From contig AWVY01000012.1 of NCBI GenBank assembly GCA_004143605.1, positions 1-38,011 on the forward strand: a stretch of 38,011 nt of DNA, given 5' to 3'. This document shows, piece by piece, positions 9,725 to 17,215 of the stretch (position 1 is its first letter; each line of letters begins with the position of its first letter). The notes beneath the pieces are model-generated. The model did not search any database, was not told the origin of the DNA, and worked only from the letters and a program-made list of their open reading frames with translations. A program made the translations under genes and the position numbers. The DNA is from Desulforamulus aquiferis. GTDB lineage: Bacteria > Bacillota > Desulfotomaculia > Desulfotomaculales > Desulfotomaculaceae.

Positions 9725-10353
9725 CTATAAAGCTTGACCCGGACAGGCAAAACCACCTGGTGTTGGACACTGGGAGCCAAACTGAAAGGGTCCACAAGGT
9801 TGTTGGAATTGGAAGGGACCACAAGGTTGTTGGAACTGGAAGGGTCCACAGGGCTGCTGGAATTGGAACGGACCGCAGGGTGGCGGCGATGGAACAAATC
9901 GGAAGTAGCAGGGCTGTGTAAAGGGTCTTCCGCAGGGTATGAAATGGATCTAAAGCCGCAGGGCTGATAAAATTGAAACCTTGGACATCCAGCCTGGGGT
10001 CCCGCAGGAGTATATACACCGGGGCAGGCAAATGTATAAACACAGTTATCGGGCGGTATGCACACATACTGATTTAAACAGGTAAACCCAGATACCGAAG
10101 TACAATTTATTCTATTCTCATCCGTGCTTTTTCTGAGCTTTTCGGCTAAGTAATCCATGTTTTCCTCGGTTAGGTTTTGTACAGATTCCCACACCACCTG
10201 AATTGCAGAGATTGGAACGGTGCCTATTCCTTCGTTACTTTCTAGACGAACAAATTGCTCACTCACTGCGATGATCTTCCCAGATATTTTTCTACCATTT
10301 ACTAATTCAATGGTAATTTTTTTACCATAATCGGCCTGAAGTTGCTCTAGCAT
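9725..10353 (-). CDS. Cys-rich repeat protein with LSm-like N-terminus, possible radical SAM substrate (one frameshift)
   Basis: The start is ATG 10353 after AGGAGG. Residues 1-55 form an LSm-like beta fold (GKKITIELVNGRKISGKIIAV), then a helix to about 78; residues 1-83 contain no Cys. After one missing C near 9937 is restored, the rest reads as a 126-residue tail with 15 Cys, many spaced nine residues apart. Four consecutive units share PCGPFQF (Cys160, 169, 178, 187), most followed by QQ. The tail ends PTPGGFACPGQAL. Without repair, the printed frame turns into a Ser/Pro/Asn-rich nonsense tail. A Cys-free N-terminus, Cys-rich repeated tail and adjacent radical SAM/SPASM gene look like precursor and maturase of a modified peptide. 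A spore-coat protein is the main alternative, since LSm-like domains occur in such proteins. Confidence 0.75.
9788..9883. repeat. 27-bp tandem repeat coding PCGPFQFQQ units
   Basis: Three full 27-bp units (9788-9814, 9815-9841, 9842-9868) and a partial fourth lie in the Cys-rich gene. They differ mostly at third codon positions. The nine-residue unit is kept in frame, so it is a coding repeat. Confidence 0.9.
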
Positions 10354-10458
10354 CTTCCGTCCTCCTTTGTGGATATTCTTTCCTTTTTTAGAATATGAGG
10401 TAGCTTATGGATTGGTTACATGGACTATTTTAAAAAAATGAATATAACTATTGACGTT

Positions 10459-10477
10459 GATAATGGTTTTCATTATC
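10459..10477. promoter_or_regulatory. Fur box
   Basis: GATAATGGTTTTCATTATC has perfect 7-bp arms (GATAATG/CATTATC) and matches the 19-bp Fur consensus except in the centre. It lies 34 bases before the start of the DUF2325 gene, in promoter position, and predicts derepression of that gene when iron is scarce. Confidence 0.8.
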
Positions 10478-10510
10478 ATATAATTAGTTCTATGTAAGGA
10501 GGAGATAATA

Positions 10511-10921
10511 GTGCTTTCAGCTAATGGACAAACCCGCTCCTACAACTATATGATTTCTTGCCACTCACAAATTTGCCCAAAAATAAATAGCGCTGATCAA
10601 AATTTAAATAAGCAATGTAATCTCTGCCCAAAACGTATTTTGCTAGTGGGCGGAATTACTAAGCTAAAAGCTGTTTACAAGGACATTATCGAAGGTTCAG
10701 GTGGAGAGTTTGAATATATGGATGGTTACATGAAAGGCGGAGATAAAGCATTGGACAATAAAATAAAGAGGTGTGACATGGTGCTTTGCCCAGTTGACTG
10801 CAATAGTCATAATGCCTGTTTAAGTGTAAAAAAACTCTGCAAAAAACATAAAAAGCCCTTTCACATGCTAAAATCCTCAAGCATTTCGGGTATTAGCATG
10901 GCCGTCAGTAAAATTGTTTAA
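10511..10921 (+). CDS. DUF2325 domain protein, Fur-controlled
   Basis: The 136-residue protein carries a DUF2325 domain from about residue 42: RILLVGGITKLKAVYKDII, then the DGYMKGG segment, CDMVLCPVDCNSHNACLSVKK, and a C-terminal KPFHMLKSSSISGI. The N-terminal 40 residues hold two Cys pairs (CHSQIC, CNLC) that could bind a metal. GTG 10511 follows AAGGAGGAG. DUF2325 proteins have no settled function. The Fur box upstream (10459-10477) ties this one to iron limitation. A small zinc-ribbon gene follows on the same strand. The frame is intact. Confidence 0.82.
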   Translation: MLSANGQTRSYNYMISCHSQICPKINSADQNLNKQCNLCPKRILLVGGITKLKAVYKDIIEGSGGEFEYMDGYMKGGDKALDNKIKRCDMVLCPVDCNSHNACLSVKKLCKKHKKPFHMLKSSSISGISMAVSKIV

Positions 10922-10991
10922 CAAAATACATAACATAATTATAGTAAACAGAATTTTCTCCACTGCATATGCTGTAGCGGAGGTGTTTCTT

Positions 10992-11275
10992 GTGAGTCAT
11001 TTTCCAAATATAAGGGATCAATTGTTTCATGTGCCAAGCCAACAAGTCGGGACTGCATTGGGAGGTTGCCTAACCAGTAATTTAGTCACAGTTAGATTTA
11101 AAAAGGGACTGTGCTCTCCATTAGGTTGGCAGAATTGGTTCCTAATAAAAATCAGCCCTGCCCCCACTGTGGACGCCAGTTAAAACCAGACCGGGACGGT
11201 GTCTGCAAAGATTGTTATACCGTTTTATGTCCCATTTGCCAGGAGTGCAAATGCACTGAAGCAAAAATGATATAA
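10992..11275 (+). CDS. Small zinc-ribbon-like protein of unknown function (one frameshift)
   Basis: GTG 10992 follows GGAGGTG by six bases. One G is missing in a G-run near 11107; with it restored the product has about 94 residues. The N-terminal 60 are a mixed beta-type region (VGTALGGCLTSNLVTVRFKKG then TVLSIRLAEL). The last 30 hold eight Cys arranged as CPHCG, CKDC, CPIC and CKC, a likely double zinc or iron knuckle. I do not recognise the family. It lies 70 bases after the Fur-controlled DUF2325 gene with no terminator between, so it may share the iron response. Confidence 0.6.
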
Positions 11276-11591
11276 AATTTTTCAATATACTTAACAATTA
11301 TCTTTACAAGTTTATTATTCTGTTTTATAATTTGATTAGGGGAACGCCAGTAGTTTAGGTTTAAGGTAAGACACGGTTTGTATTCCAAGGATATGCGTGT
11401 TGAATCTCAATCAAGAAGTAAAGTGCTTGTATTGGAAAACCAAAGTATAGTGATTCCCTTTTCAATTGTTTAATTTAAGGCGCAGATTTTCGTTAAGTTA
11501 GTTATTACGTTTAAGAAAGTTGGAAGTTCAGATAACCAAATTGAAGGAAAAGTTAAGTGTTCGGAAAAAGTAAATGGCGTTCCCCATTAAT
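11276..11591. other. 316-base region without an intact gene; possible structured RNA or decayed gene
   Basis: An 11-base inverted pair, GGGGAACGCCA (11339-11349) and TGGCGTTCCCC (11575-11585), brackets about 225 bases. A strong terminator follows directly (11592-11627). Inside are small local hairpins (ACACG/CGTGT, TTGG-AAAA-CCAA). One plus-strand frame reads sensibly but is cut by TAG and TAA (segments KDMRVESQSRSKVLVLENQ and KLVITFKKVGSSDNQIEG). A non-coding RNA closed by the outer stem and a broken small gene both remain possible. Confidence 0.3.
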
Positions 11592-11627
11592 GAGTACCTA
11601 GGCTAAGCCTAGGTACTCTATTTTTCT
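11592..11627 (+). terminator. Strong intrinsic terminator
   Basis: A perfect 12-bp stem GAGTACCTAGGC with loop TAA and its complement is followed by TATTTTTCT. It ends whatever is transcribed from the 11339-11585 region or from the Fur-controlled genes further upstream. Confidence 0.85.
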
Positions 11628-11638
11628 ATGGTTATTTT

Positions 11639-11944
11639 CTACTCAGGATAACCACTGGCTATGGCTAAAGCCTTGTAGAGAATAACAGCTCCCCCCACAC
11701 TAAGACCTGGTACTAATATTATGATTAATAATACTATCTTCTTTGTTTTTGGAGTTAAATTGTTGTTCTTCTTTAAGTCCGCTATAAAAAATGCACCTAC
11801 TCCTATAGCTAGGAAAAGAAATAATATACTAAAGGTAATTAAAGCAATTTCAAAACCAATTCTTCGCATAGAGTTTAATATCAACAATATATTGAAGCTA
11901 ATTATTACGGTTAATATCAATGCTAGAATACGCTCATTTTTCAA
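11639..11944 (-). CDS. Small membrane protein with three predicted helices
   Basis: The 101-residue product has hydrophobic stretches at about residues 7-25, 34-56 and 69-92, separated by short charged loops (NSMRR, ADLKKNNNLTPKTKK). TTG 11944 lies 9 bases after GGGGG, a serviceable ribosome binding site. No catalytic motif is visible and I do not recognise a family. It stands alone between two terminators, facing the plus-strand terminator at 11592-11627. The frame is intact. Confidence 0.55.
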   Translation of the reverse strand: MKNERILALILTVIISFNILLILNSMRRIGFEIALITFSILFLFLAIGVGAFFIADLKKNNNLTPKTKKIVLLIIILVPGLSVGGAVILYKALAIASGYPE

Positions 11945-11991
11945 TGGCTACATCCCCCTTAAACAAGCCTTCCACCTTATGCTGTTATATC

Positions 11992-12027
11992 ACACAAGGA
12001 AGGGTCCCTCAAGACCCTTCCTTGTGT
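11992..12027 (-). terminator. Hairpin after the ferredoxin gene
   Basis: A perfect 15-bp stem (ACACAAGGAAGGGTC and its complement) has a 6-base loop and lies 44 bases past the stop of the minus-strand ferredoxin gene. The T-run is poor, so it may act mainly as a 3'-end stabiliser. Confidence 0.6.
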
Positions 12028-12070
12028 AAAACTAAAATTTCTTAATTGTTTTGTCTCTTATAGAAAATTC

Positions 12071-12769
12071 TTATAGCCTAACCTGACCATCTATACCAAT
12101 GACCACTTCCCTTACCGGAATATCTTTGCCAGCTAACCGTAGGGCCTGTTTTAATAAATTTATGATACCTCCACAACAAGGAACTTCCATTCTGGCAACT
12201 ACTATGGTTTTAATATTATTTAACGAAAGTATTTGGGCCAGCTTCTCTACATACCCCTGGGTATTATCCAGTTTTGGGCAGGCTATGGCGACAGCCCGAT
12301 TTTTTAATAGTTTTTCCTGAAAATCCCCATAGGCAGCCATAACGCAATCTGCACTAAGCAGAAGATTGGCATTTTGGAAGTATGGGGCACTGGGGCTTAC
12401 CAGATGCAGTTGAATTGGCCACTGTTTCAGGTAAGAAGGCTGGGACTCTGCAGTGGCCTGTCCAGCAAAATCCTTTTCGATAACCTTTGTTTGCACCGAT
12501 GGGCATCCACAGGAAGTTGATCCTTGGCTGGTTGATTTGAGTTTAATATTGAATCTAGTCTGATCAAACTCTTCCGTTTCCTTTTCCACCAATTGTATTG
12601 CATCCACGGGACATTGGGGTAAACACATACCTAAGCCGTCACAATAGGATTCTGATACCAGTTTTGCTTTCCCATCAACTAATTTAATTGCCCCCTGCAT
12701 ACAAGCATTGGTGCAAAGGCCACAACCTATGCATTTTTCACCATCTATTTGAATAACCTTACGTTTCAT
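12071..12769 (-). CDS. 4Fe-4S ferredoxin-type iron-sulfur protein with extra Cys-rich C-terminal domain
   Basis: This 232-residue electron carrier has one full cluster motif, CIGCGLCTNAC (Cys13, 16, 19, 23). The second motif, CDGLGMCLPQCP, lacks one Cys of the usual four (Leu46), a pattern I recall in related anaerobe ferredoxin proteins. Downstream, CGCPS at about 100 and CCGGI at about 200 offer further metal or redox ligands, and the last 100 residues form an alpha/beta domain. The ATG at 12769 follows AAGGAGG. It is monocistronic, with a hairpin after it. Its redox partner is not evident from neighbours. The frame is intact. Confidence 0.8.
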   Translation of the reverse strand: MKRKVIQIDGEKCIGCGLCTNACMQGAIKLVDGKAKLVSESYCDGLGMCLPQCPVDAIQLVEKETEEFDQTRFNIKLKSTSQGSTSCGCPSVQTKVIEKDFAGQATAESQPSYLKQWPIQLHLVSPSAPYFQNANLLLSADCVMAAYGDFQEKLLKNRAVAIACPKLDNTQGYVEKLAQILSLNNIKTIVVARMEVPCCGGIINLLKQALRLAGKDIPVREVVIGIDGQVRL

Positions 12770-13051
12770 TAATAATTCCTCCTTGGTGTTGAATTGTCTT
12801 TTGTTATTTGTTTGTATTATAAATCAGACTCTATAAAGGGACTGTAACATATATCACTATTAAAAAGATTTTTCATGTCTTCTAAAGATCATTTATAAAC
12901 TTGCCAATAAAAAACTGCGGTTAGGGTGGACAGGAACCAATAAATTGGGTAAAATTTAATTCTAGAAGATTATTTTAATATAAAATGTTTTCAATTAACT
13001 TCTCAAGTAAGAAGTGTTCCATTTTCAAACCAAAATAAGGAGGTAGATTCT

Positions 13052-13240
13052 ATGTACGGAGCATTCCAACCTTCTCACCTGCTTCTGGTTTTAGTAGTTG
13101 TTCTCATAATTTTTGGACCCGGAAAATTAAAAGGTTTAGGAAAATCATTAGGGGAATCAATTAGGGATTTTAAAACTGAAATTACCAAGGAAGAAAATAA
13201 GGACGACAAGGATAACAATACAGAATTAAAAAAGTCATAG
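13052..13240 (+). CDS. tatA: Sec-independent protein translocase TatA/TatE family
   Basis: A 62-residue Tat pore subunit. One N-terminal membrane helix (about residues 8-22) is followed by the conserved FGPGKLKGLGKSLGESIRDFK amphipathic region (21-41) and an acidic/lysine tail. AAGGAGG precedes the ATG by 7 bases. It stands alone with its own terminator (13280-13299). No TatC is in the window, so its partner is encoded elsewhere. The 280 bases upstream hold no other gene. Confidence 0.92.
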   Translation: MYGAFQPSHLLLVLVVVLIIFGPGKLKGLGKSLGESIRDFKTEITKEENKDDKDNNTELKKS

Positions 13241-13279
13241 TTTTCCGTTTACATGACTAACTAAATAAGCAACAAATTA

Positions 13280-13307
13280 CCCCCGGTCTAACCCGGGGGT
13301 TTTCGTT
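13280..13307 (+). terminator. Terminator after tatA
   Basis: A 7-bp GC stem CCCCCGG with its complement and a 6-base loop is followed by TTTTCGTT. Confidence 0.85.
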
Positions 13308-13420
13308 GTATTTGCATTCTTTTAGAACAGCAAAGGCACTCTTAGTAATTATATAGTACAAAATGATAAAATAAGGAACACTTAAAAGGAAATTTATGGC
13401 TCACAGGGCAGAAATCTTAC

Positions 13421-13438
13421 TTGGCACGCTATTTGCTT
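13421..13438 (+). promoter_or_regulatory. Sigma-54 (-24/-12) promoter of the AmiS/UreI gene
   Basis: TTGGCACGCTATTTGCTT matches the sigma-54 consensus TTGGCACNNNNNTTGCW almost perfectly, with the GG and GC doublets exactly ten bases apart. Transcription would start near 13448, leaving a leader of about 70 bases. Such promoters need an enhancer-binding activator; none is encoded in the window. Confidence 0.85.
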
Positions 13439-13520
13439 ATAATGTTATAAGTCAGAATTTTTAAATTATTCGTACAATAAGTTTTCTAGGGGAGGGGGAG
13501 ATAATAAGGGGGGTAATTAA

Positions 13521-14042
13521 ATGCCATTAACTTTAGCAATATTAATATTTATTGCTATTATGTGGATTCCAGTAGCTCTTCTTTTTCTTGGTAAAGGTGA
13601 AGCAAAAGGGACTGGCTTTGCAACTGGTGTTGTAGGTATACTGGTAGTCCTAGGAGCTTTGGTTGAGGCTACACCATTATTTCAACAGGATGTTTTTGGT
13701 TCTGGTCTCCTTTTTGCCCATGGTATTCTTTATATAGTAGTATCCTATGCACTATTAACAGGCCTATCTGATATGAGATCAGTAGGTAATGTTAGTTTAA
13801 CCGTAGCAATTATCTCTTTTATTTATACTGTAGTTTATACCACCGGAACTGCATTAGTACCAGCAAGTCCTTATCTTGCCATGATGTGTGCGGGTTATAC
13901 TGTTCTGACTCTTGAAGTATGGTTAAATTCATATGGTAAATTCTCAGCAAAATATCTTGCATATTCACTTATCATCTGGGCCTTTATCGGACTGTGGATT
14001 CCAGCCTTCTCGGTCTTAACCACAGGTGAATTTCCCTTTTAG
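13521..14042 (+). CDS. AmiS/UreI family urea or short-chain amide channel
   Basis: The 173-residue protein consists almost wholly of six hydrophobic helices, as in the UreI proton-gated urea channel and AmiS. Recognisable stretches are GVVGILVVLGALVEATPLFQ and LAYSLIIWAFIGLWIPAF. AAGGGGGG precedes the ATG. It has no linked urease or amidase gene, so urea and small amides are both possible substrates. The sigma-54 promoter upstream suggests control by nitrogen supply or by the substrate through a dedicated activator. A terminator follows. The frame is intact. Confidence 0.85.
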   Translation: MPLTLAILIFIAIMWIPVALLFLGKGEAKGTGFATGVVGILVVLGALVEATPLFQQDVFGSGLLFAHGILYIVVSYALLTGLSDMRSVGNVSLTVAIISFIYTVVYTTGTALVPASPYLAMMCAGYTVLTLEVWLNSYGKFSAKYLAYSLIIWAFIGLWIPAFSVLTTGEFPF

Positions 14043-14088
14043 TTAAACTAGCTTTATTATATAATCCCCTCTCCTCTGGAAATAAAAG

Positions 14089-14123
14089 GTGGCTGTTTTA
14101 CTACAACAGCTGCTTTTTATTTT
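14089..14123 (+). terminator. Terminator after the AmiS/UreI gene
   Basis: A 9-bp stem GTGGCTGTT/AACAGCTGC with two G-T wobbles is followed by TTTTTATTTT. Confidence 0.7.
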
Positions 14124-14159
14124 ATCATTACTATTTCTGGTTAGAGAGATAATAAAAAA

Positions 14160-14208
14160 AGTGAAGCCATAAAATGCTATGGTAAACATTTTATGGCTTC
14201 ACTTTTAT
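14160..14208. terminator. Bidirectional terminator beside tRNA-Gly
   Basis: A perfect 17-bp stem (14160-14176 with 14187-14203) around a 10-base loop is flanked by A7 on the left and TTTATT on the right. It can terminate the minus-strand tRNA transcript as well as plus-strand readthrough. Confidence 0.88.
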
Positions 14209-14231
14209 TGTATTTGTTCTTTAAAAAAAAA

Positions 14232-14305
14232 TGGAGCGGGTGATGGGAATCGAACCCACGTACCCGGCTTGGAAGGCCGGTGCTCTACCATTGAGCTACA
14301 CCCGC
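14232..14305 (-). tRNA. tRNA-Gly (anticodon UCC)
   Basis: The 74-base gene folds as a cloverleaf. The acceptor stem is GCGGGTG with CACCCGC, the discriminator is T, and the CCA end is encoded. The anticodon stem CCGGC/GCCGG encloses the loop CTTCCAA, giving anticodon UCC. The T-loop reads GTTCGATTC and the D-arm AGCTCAATGGTAGAGC. Confidence 0.97.
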
Positions 14306-14370
14306 AAAAGTTTCTTATTTCGTGAACAAATACTATTATACCAAACCATCTTCATTTGTCAATAGTAAGA

Positions 14371-14863
14371 TTAAGGATAAATATAATCTATTAAATATAA
14401 TTTTGCCTTAATTTCTTCTCCGTTGATTTCAAGCAATCCTACCGAAGCACGGCTTTCACCCCTTGGTTGCACCGGACTGCCAGGGTTCATGATAATTACT
14501 CCTTCTTCCTCCCGCAAATCAGCAACGTGAGTATGACCATAAATAGCAACCCTGGCCTGTAATTTCTTAGCCCTTTCTAAAATGGCTACGGTGTTGCTTT
14601 TAACACCGTAGCGATGTCCATGGGTTATGAATATTCTATGTCCACCCACAACTAAGATATCTTCCAGTGGTCCATCACCTGCCAGTCACAGTTTCCGATA
14701 ACTCCCCGGGCAGGTATTTCCAGTAGATAGGCAAGGCTATCGGCATCCCGGTAGTGATCACCTGCGTGGATAATCAGTCTACCTCTCCACTCAATTGCTC
14801 TACAACATATTGAACCGGGCCTAGACGCCCATGGGTATCGGAAACAACCATTACTCGCAACAC
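14371..14863 (-). CDS. Metallophosphoesterase, YfcE/MJ0936 family phosphodiesterase (two frameshifts)
   Basis: This is a Mn/Ni-type phosphodiesterase of about 164 residues. The GTG start at 14863 overlaps the stop of the XTP pyrophosphatase gene by one base. Metal-binding motifs appear in order: VVSDTHG near the N-terminus, HAGDH, GNCDW, HGHRYG and GHTHV. Two single-base losses break the frame, near 14780 and near 14665. In vivo substrates of this family are poorly known; related enzymes hydrolyse bis-pNPP. It is the last gene of the long minus-strand string. Confidence 0.85.
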
Positions 14864-15468
14864 TAACCCTCCTGAACTGTTCTTAGGCGGTCAAGTATCT
14901 CTTTTGCCCTTTGCAGTGCCTTGCCCCGGTGACTAATTAGGTTCTTTGTAGTTAAATCTAACTCTGCAAAGGTCTTTTTAAACTCGGTAACATAAAAAAG
15001 CGGGTCATAACCGAATCCGCCTATACCCTTCATTTCCCTGAGGATAAGTCCTTGGCAAGCTCCGTCTGCTGTCTGGGTTTTCCCATCTGGAGTTGAGACA
15101 GCAATAACACAACGGAAACGACCCGTACGTTCTTTTTCCGGGACCCCCTCCATAAGCTGTAAGAGCTTGTTGTTATTCCTTTGGTCATCCTTTGGCTCCC
15201 CGGCAAAGCGTGCTGAATGTACCCCGGGGGCACCCTTTAGTGCATCAACTTCTAATCCAGAGTCATCAGCCAGGGCTAACTCCCCGGTAAACTCAGCAGC
15301 AGCCACAGCTTTCTTGATGGCATTGGCCTCAAAGGTATCCCCATCCTCTTCGACTTCCTGAAAACCTGGATATTGACCAATGGGGACTACTTCAAACCCT
15401 AATGGTTTTAACAACTGGTCCAATTCCTTTACTTTTCCCTTGTTATTAGTAGCTAAAACCAGCTTCAC
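14863..15468 (-). CDS. rdgB: XTP/dITP diphosphatase (RdgB/HAM1 family)
   Basis: This house-cleaning enzyme hydrolyses XTP, ITP and dITP to monophosphates and pyrophosphate. The 201-residue protein has the nucleotide-binding ATNNKGKVKEL start, the metal and catalytic segment ALADDSGLEVDAL (about 65-77), and GFGYDPLFY with SHRGKAL near the end. It sits 8 bases after rph, the common Firmicute rph-rdgB-phosphodiesterase order. The frame is intact. Confidence 0.95.
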   Translation of the reverse strand: MKLVLATNNKGKVKELDQLLKPLGFEVVPIGQYPGFQEVEEDGDTFEANAIKKAVAAAEFTGELALADDSGLEVDALKGAPGVHSARFAGEPKDDQRNNNKLLQLMEGVPEKERTGRFRCVIAVSTPDGKTQTADGACQGLILREMKGIGGFGYDPLFYVTEFKKTFAELDLTTKNLISHRGKALQRAKEILDRLRTVQEG

Positions 15469-15476
15469 ATCTGCAC

Positions 15477-16217
15477 CTACCCAATCATATTAGATATTTT
15501 ATCACCTAAAACTTCTTTTTGTAAGGATATTAATTCCATAATACCGGCCGTTGCCAGGTCTAATAAACTATTCATTTCATCCCGTGAAAAGGTCGCCTCT
15601 TCACCTGTACCCTGTATTTCCACAAATCTGCCTGTTCCTGTCATTATCACATTCATATCGACCTCGGCGGCACTGTCCTCGGCATAGCACAAATCCAGCA
15701 CCGGAACTCCATTAACCATGCCTACACTGGTGGCAGCAATAAAATCCTTAACAGGCATTTCTTTAAGCATACCCTGTTCCATGAGTTTATTCAAGGCCAA
15801 CATCATTGCTACATAGGCGCCTGTAATGGAGGCAGTCCTGGTGCCTCCATCGGCCTGGATAACATCACAATCCAAAGTTACAGTGCGCTCGCCCAGGGCT
15901 TCCAAATCAACCACAGACCGCAGGGAACGACCAATTAGCCGCTGAATTTCCATAGTGCGACCGCCAAGTTTACCCCTAGCCGCCTCTCTAATAGTTCTTG
16001 TTCCCGTGGCCCTAGGAATCATGGCATATTCTGCTGTAACCCATCCCTTTCCTAAGCCCTTCAAAAAAGGAGGCACCCTTTCTTCAACTGTGGCGGTACA
16101 AATAACTCTGGTATCGCCCACCTCTATCAGCACTGAGCCTTCGGCATACTTGTTATAATCTGTTGTCATATTTACTGTTCTTATTTGTCCTGGTTTTCTT
16201 CCGTCAACTCTCTCCAT
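15477..16217 (-). CDS. rph: Ribonuclease PH
   Basis: This phosphorolytic 3'-5' exoribonuclease trims tRNA 3' ends. The 246-residue product shows the full family pattern: [19 protein letters not shown], then [40 protein letters not shown] and a C-terminal [15 protein letters not shown]. The ribosome binding site AAGGAGG lies at the stop of the 44-residue gene upstream. The frame is intact, and the gene is cotranscribed with rdgB. Confidence 0.96.
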   Translation of the reverse strand: MERVDGRKPGQIRTVNMTTDYNKYAEGSVLIEVGDTRVICTATVEERVPPFLKGLGKGWVTAEYAMIPRATGTRTIREAARGKLGGRTMEIQRLIGRSLRSVVDLEALGERTVTLDCDVIQADGGTRTASITGAYVAMMLALNKLMEQGMLKEMPVKDFIAATSVGMVNGVPVLDLCYAEDSAAEVDMNVIMTGTGRFVEIQGTGEEATFSRDEMNSLLDLATAGIMELISLQKEVLGDKISNMIG

Positions 16218-16234
16218 ATAGATGGATAGCCTCC

Positions 16235-16369
16235 TTATGTAATCTGTTTGGATCTTCTGCGGGCCCGTCTAATGAGTTGGAATTGGTCCGGCGGTGTTAG
16301 CGGGCTTTCACCTTCAACCACCGGTCCAATCAGCCCCACCAACACATAAAGTTCTTGAATGGGGTCCAC
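16235..16369 (-). CDS. Small protein of 44 residues between the P-loop gene and rph
   Basis: GTG 16369 stands just after the stop of the P-loop gene and behind AAGGA; the frame closes at the ribosome binding site of rph. The product begins [20 protein letters not shown] and ends in a basic cluster ([11 protein letters not shown]). The tight fit between two genes argues for translation. I do not recognise a family. Confidence 0.5.
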   Translation of the reverse strand: MDPIQELYVLVGLIGPVVEGESPLTPPDQFQLIRRARRRSKQIT

Positions 16370-16370
16370 A

Positions 16371-17203
16371 TTAGTTCCTTGACCAATCTAAAATTTGTGA
16401 CTTCGCTTGTCTTTTTAACATGTAGGCGTGGTCCAGTACAGGAATAGGAACCATCCCCACCTTAATATGTGTCTCATCTTGATAGTAAATACAATGATCC
16501 TGAGCAATAATTGCCTTTACCCTATTTTCTAAGGCGTCTAAATCAATACTAGGTTTGTCTTCAAACTCCAGTACAAAGCCATGTTTTATATCACTGTGGA
16601 CCTTTGGCTTCTTGATTCCTAATTCCTGGGTTAATATCCTGGTGGTGATATCTTCTGCCGTATGGGCCATCTTTCGATAGATTAGAGATTCAAAGACTAT
16701 ATCAGCAATTTCCTGGGGCTCAGGCCCAAAAATATTAGGTCTGGTAACGATAACTTCCTCTCCTATACCGATTAATATTTGGGCATTAATCTTCAGCATT
16801 TGATAAAGAAGATCAAAATGCTCAACAATAACTCTCCTGTCCTGCTTAATGGCTTCCTGTACTGCCTCAACAATTGCCCATGGTTGACTGAAGCCATTTC
16901 AAATCTCATGTCCAAGTGATAGGTACGGCTTCTAAAATGCTTACGCCCAGCATCCTCTAACAGGGGCAGGGGTCTGACATTTATTCCATCATCGTCGTTA
17001 GTAAGCTCTAGACCAGGAAACATTCCCCTAATCAAAAGTGATTTTCCTGCTCCTGCGTCCCCTACAAAACCGATAAGGTGGTCCTCGGGGCTAAGGTAGC
17101 GATGGGCAAGGCTACCACCCAAGGCTAATAAGCGATATCTTCCCCTGGGGGCAAAGTAAACCGCGTGCATAAGATATTCATGAATTATCGAAGAAACCGG
17201 CAT
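16371..17203 (-). CDS. P-loop ATP-binding protein, possibly of the 'alanine-tRNA synthetase second additional domain' group (one frameshift)
   Basis: The protein has about 277 residues after repair. A Walker A motif GDAGAGKS (about 48-55) lies in LIGFVGDAGAGKSLLIRG, followed by the distinctive LTNDDDGINVRPLPLLED. The C-terminal half (EEVIVTRPNIFGPEPQEIADIV, then KHGFVLEFEDKPSID) resembles the domain that databases name after alanyl-tRNA synthetase in clostridial proteins; that match is from memory. One G is missing in a G-run near 16875, and repair gives GQLLEAVQEAIKQDRR. It starts 12 bases after the hydrolase gene. The function is unknown. Confidence 0.65.
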
Positions 17204-17215
17204 GTCATCTCCCCC

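Noticed and set aside
9788-9883. Direct repeats that might be a CRISPR array
   Set aside because: Units are contiguous without spacers, a multiple of three in length, and vary at codon third positions. There are no cas genes.
9697-9967. Plus-strand open frames and minus-strand frame 9678-10067 over the Cys-rich gene
   Set aside because: They arise from the 27-bp repeat read in other frames. Only the corrected minus frame gives a sensible repeated peptide with a ribosome binding site at its start.
12770-13051. Regulatory signals upstream of tatA
   Set aside because: AT-rich DNA with several weak promoter-like matches; none was convincing enough to list.
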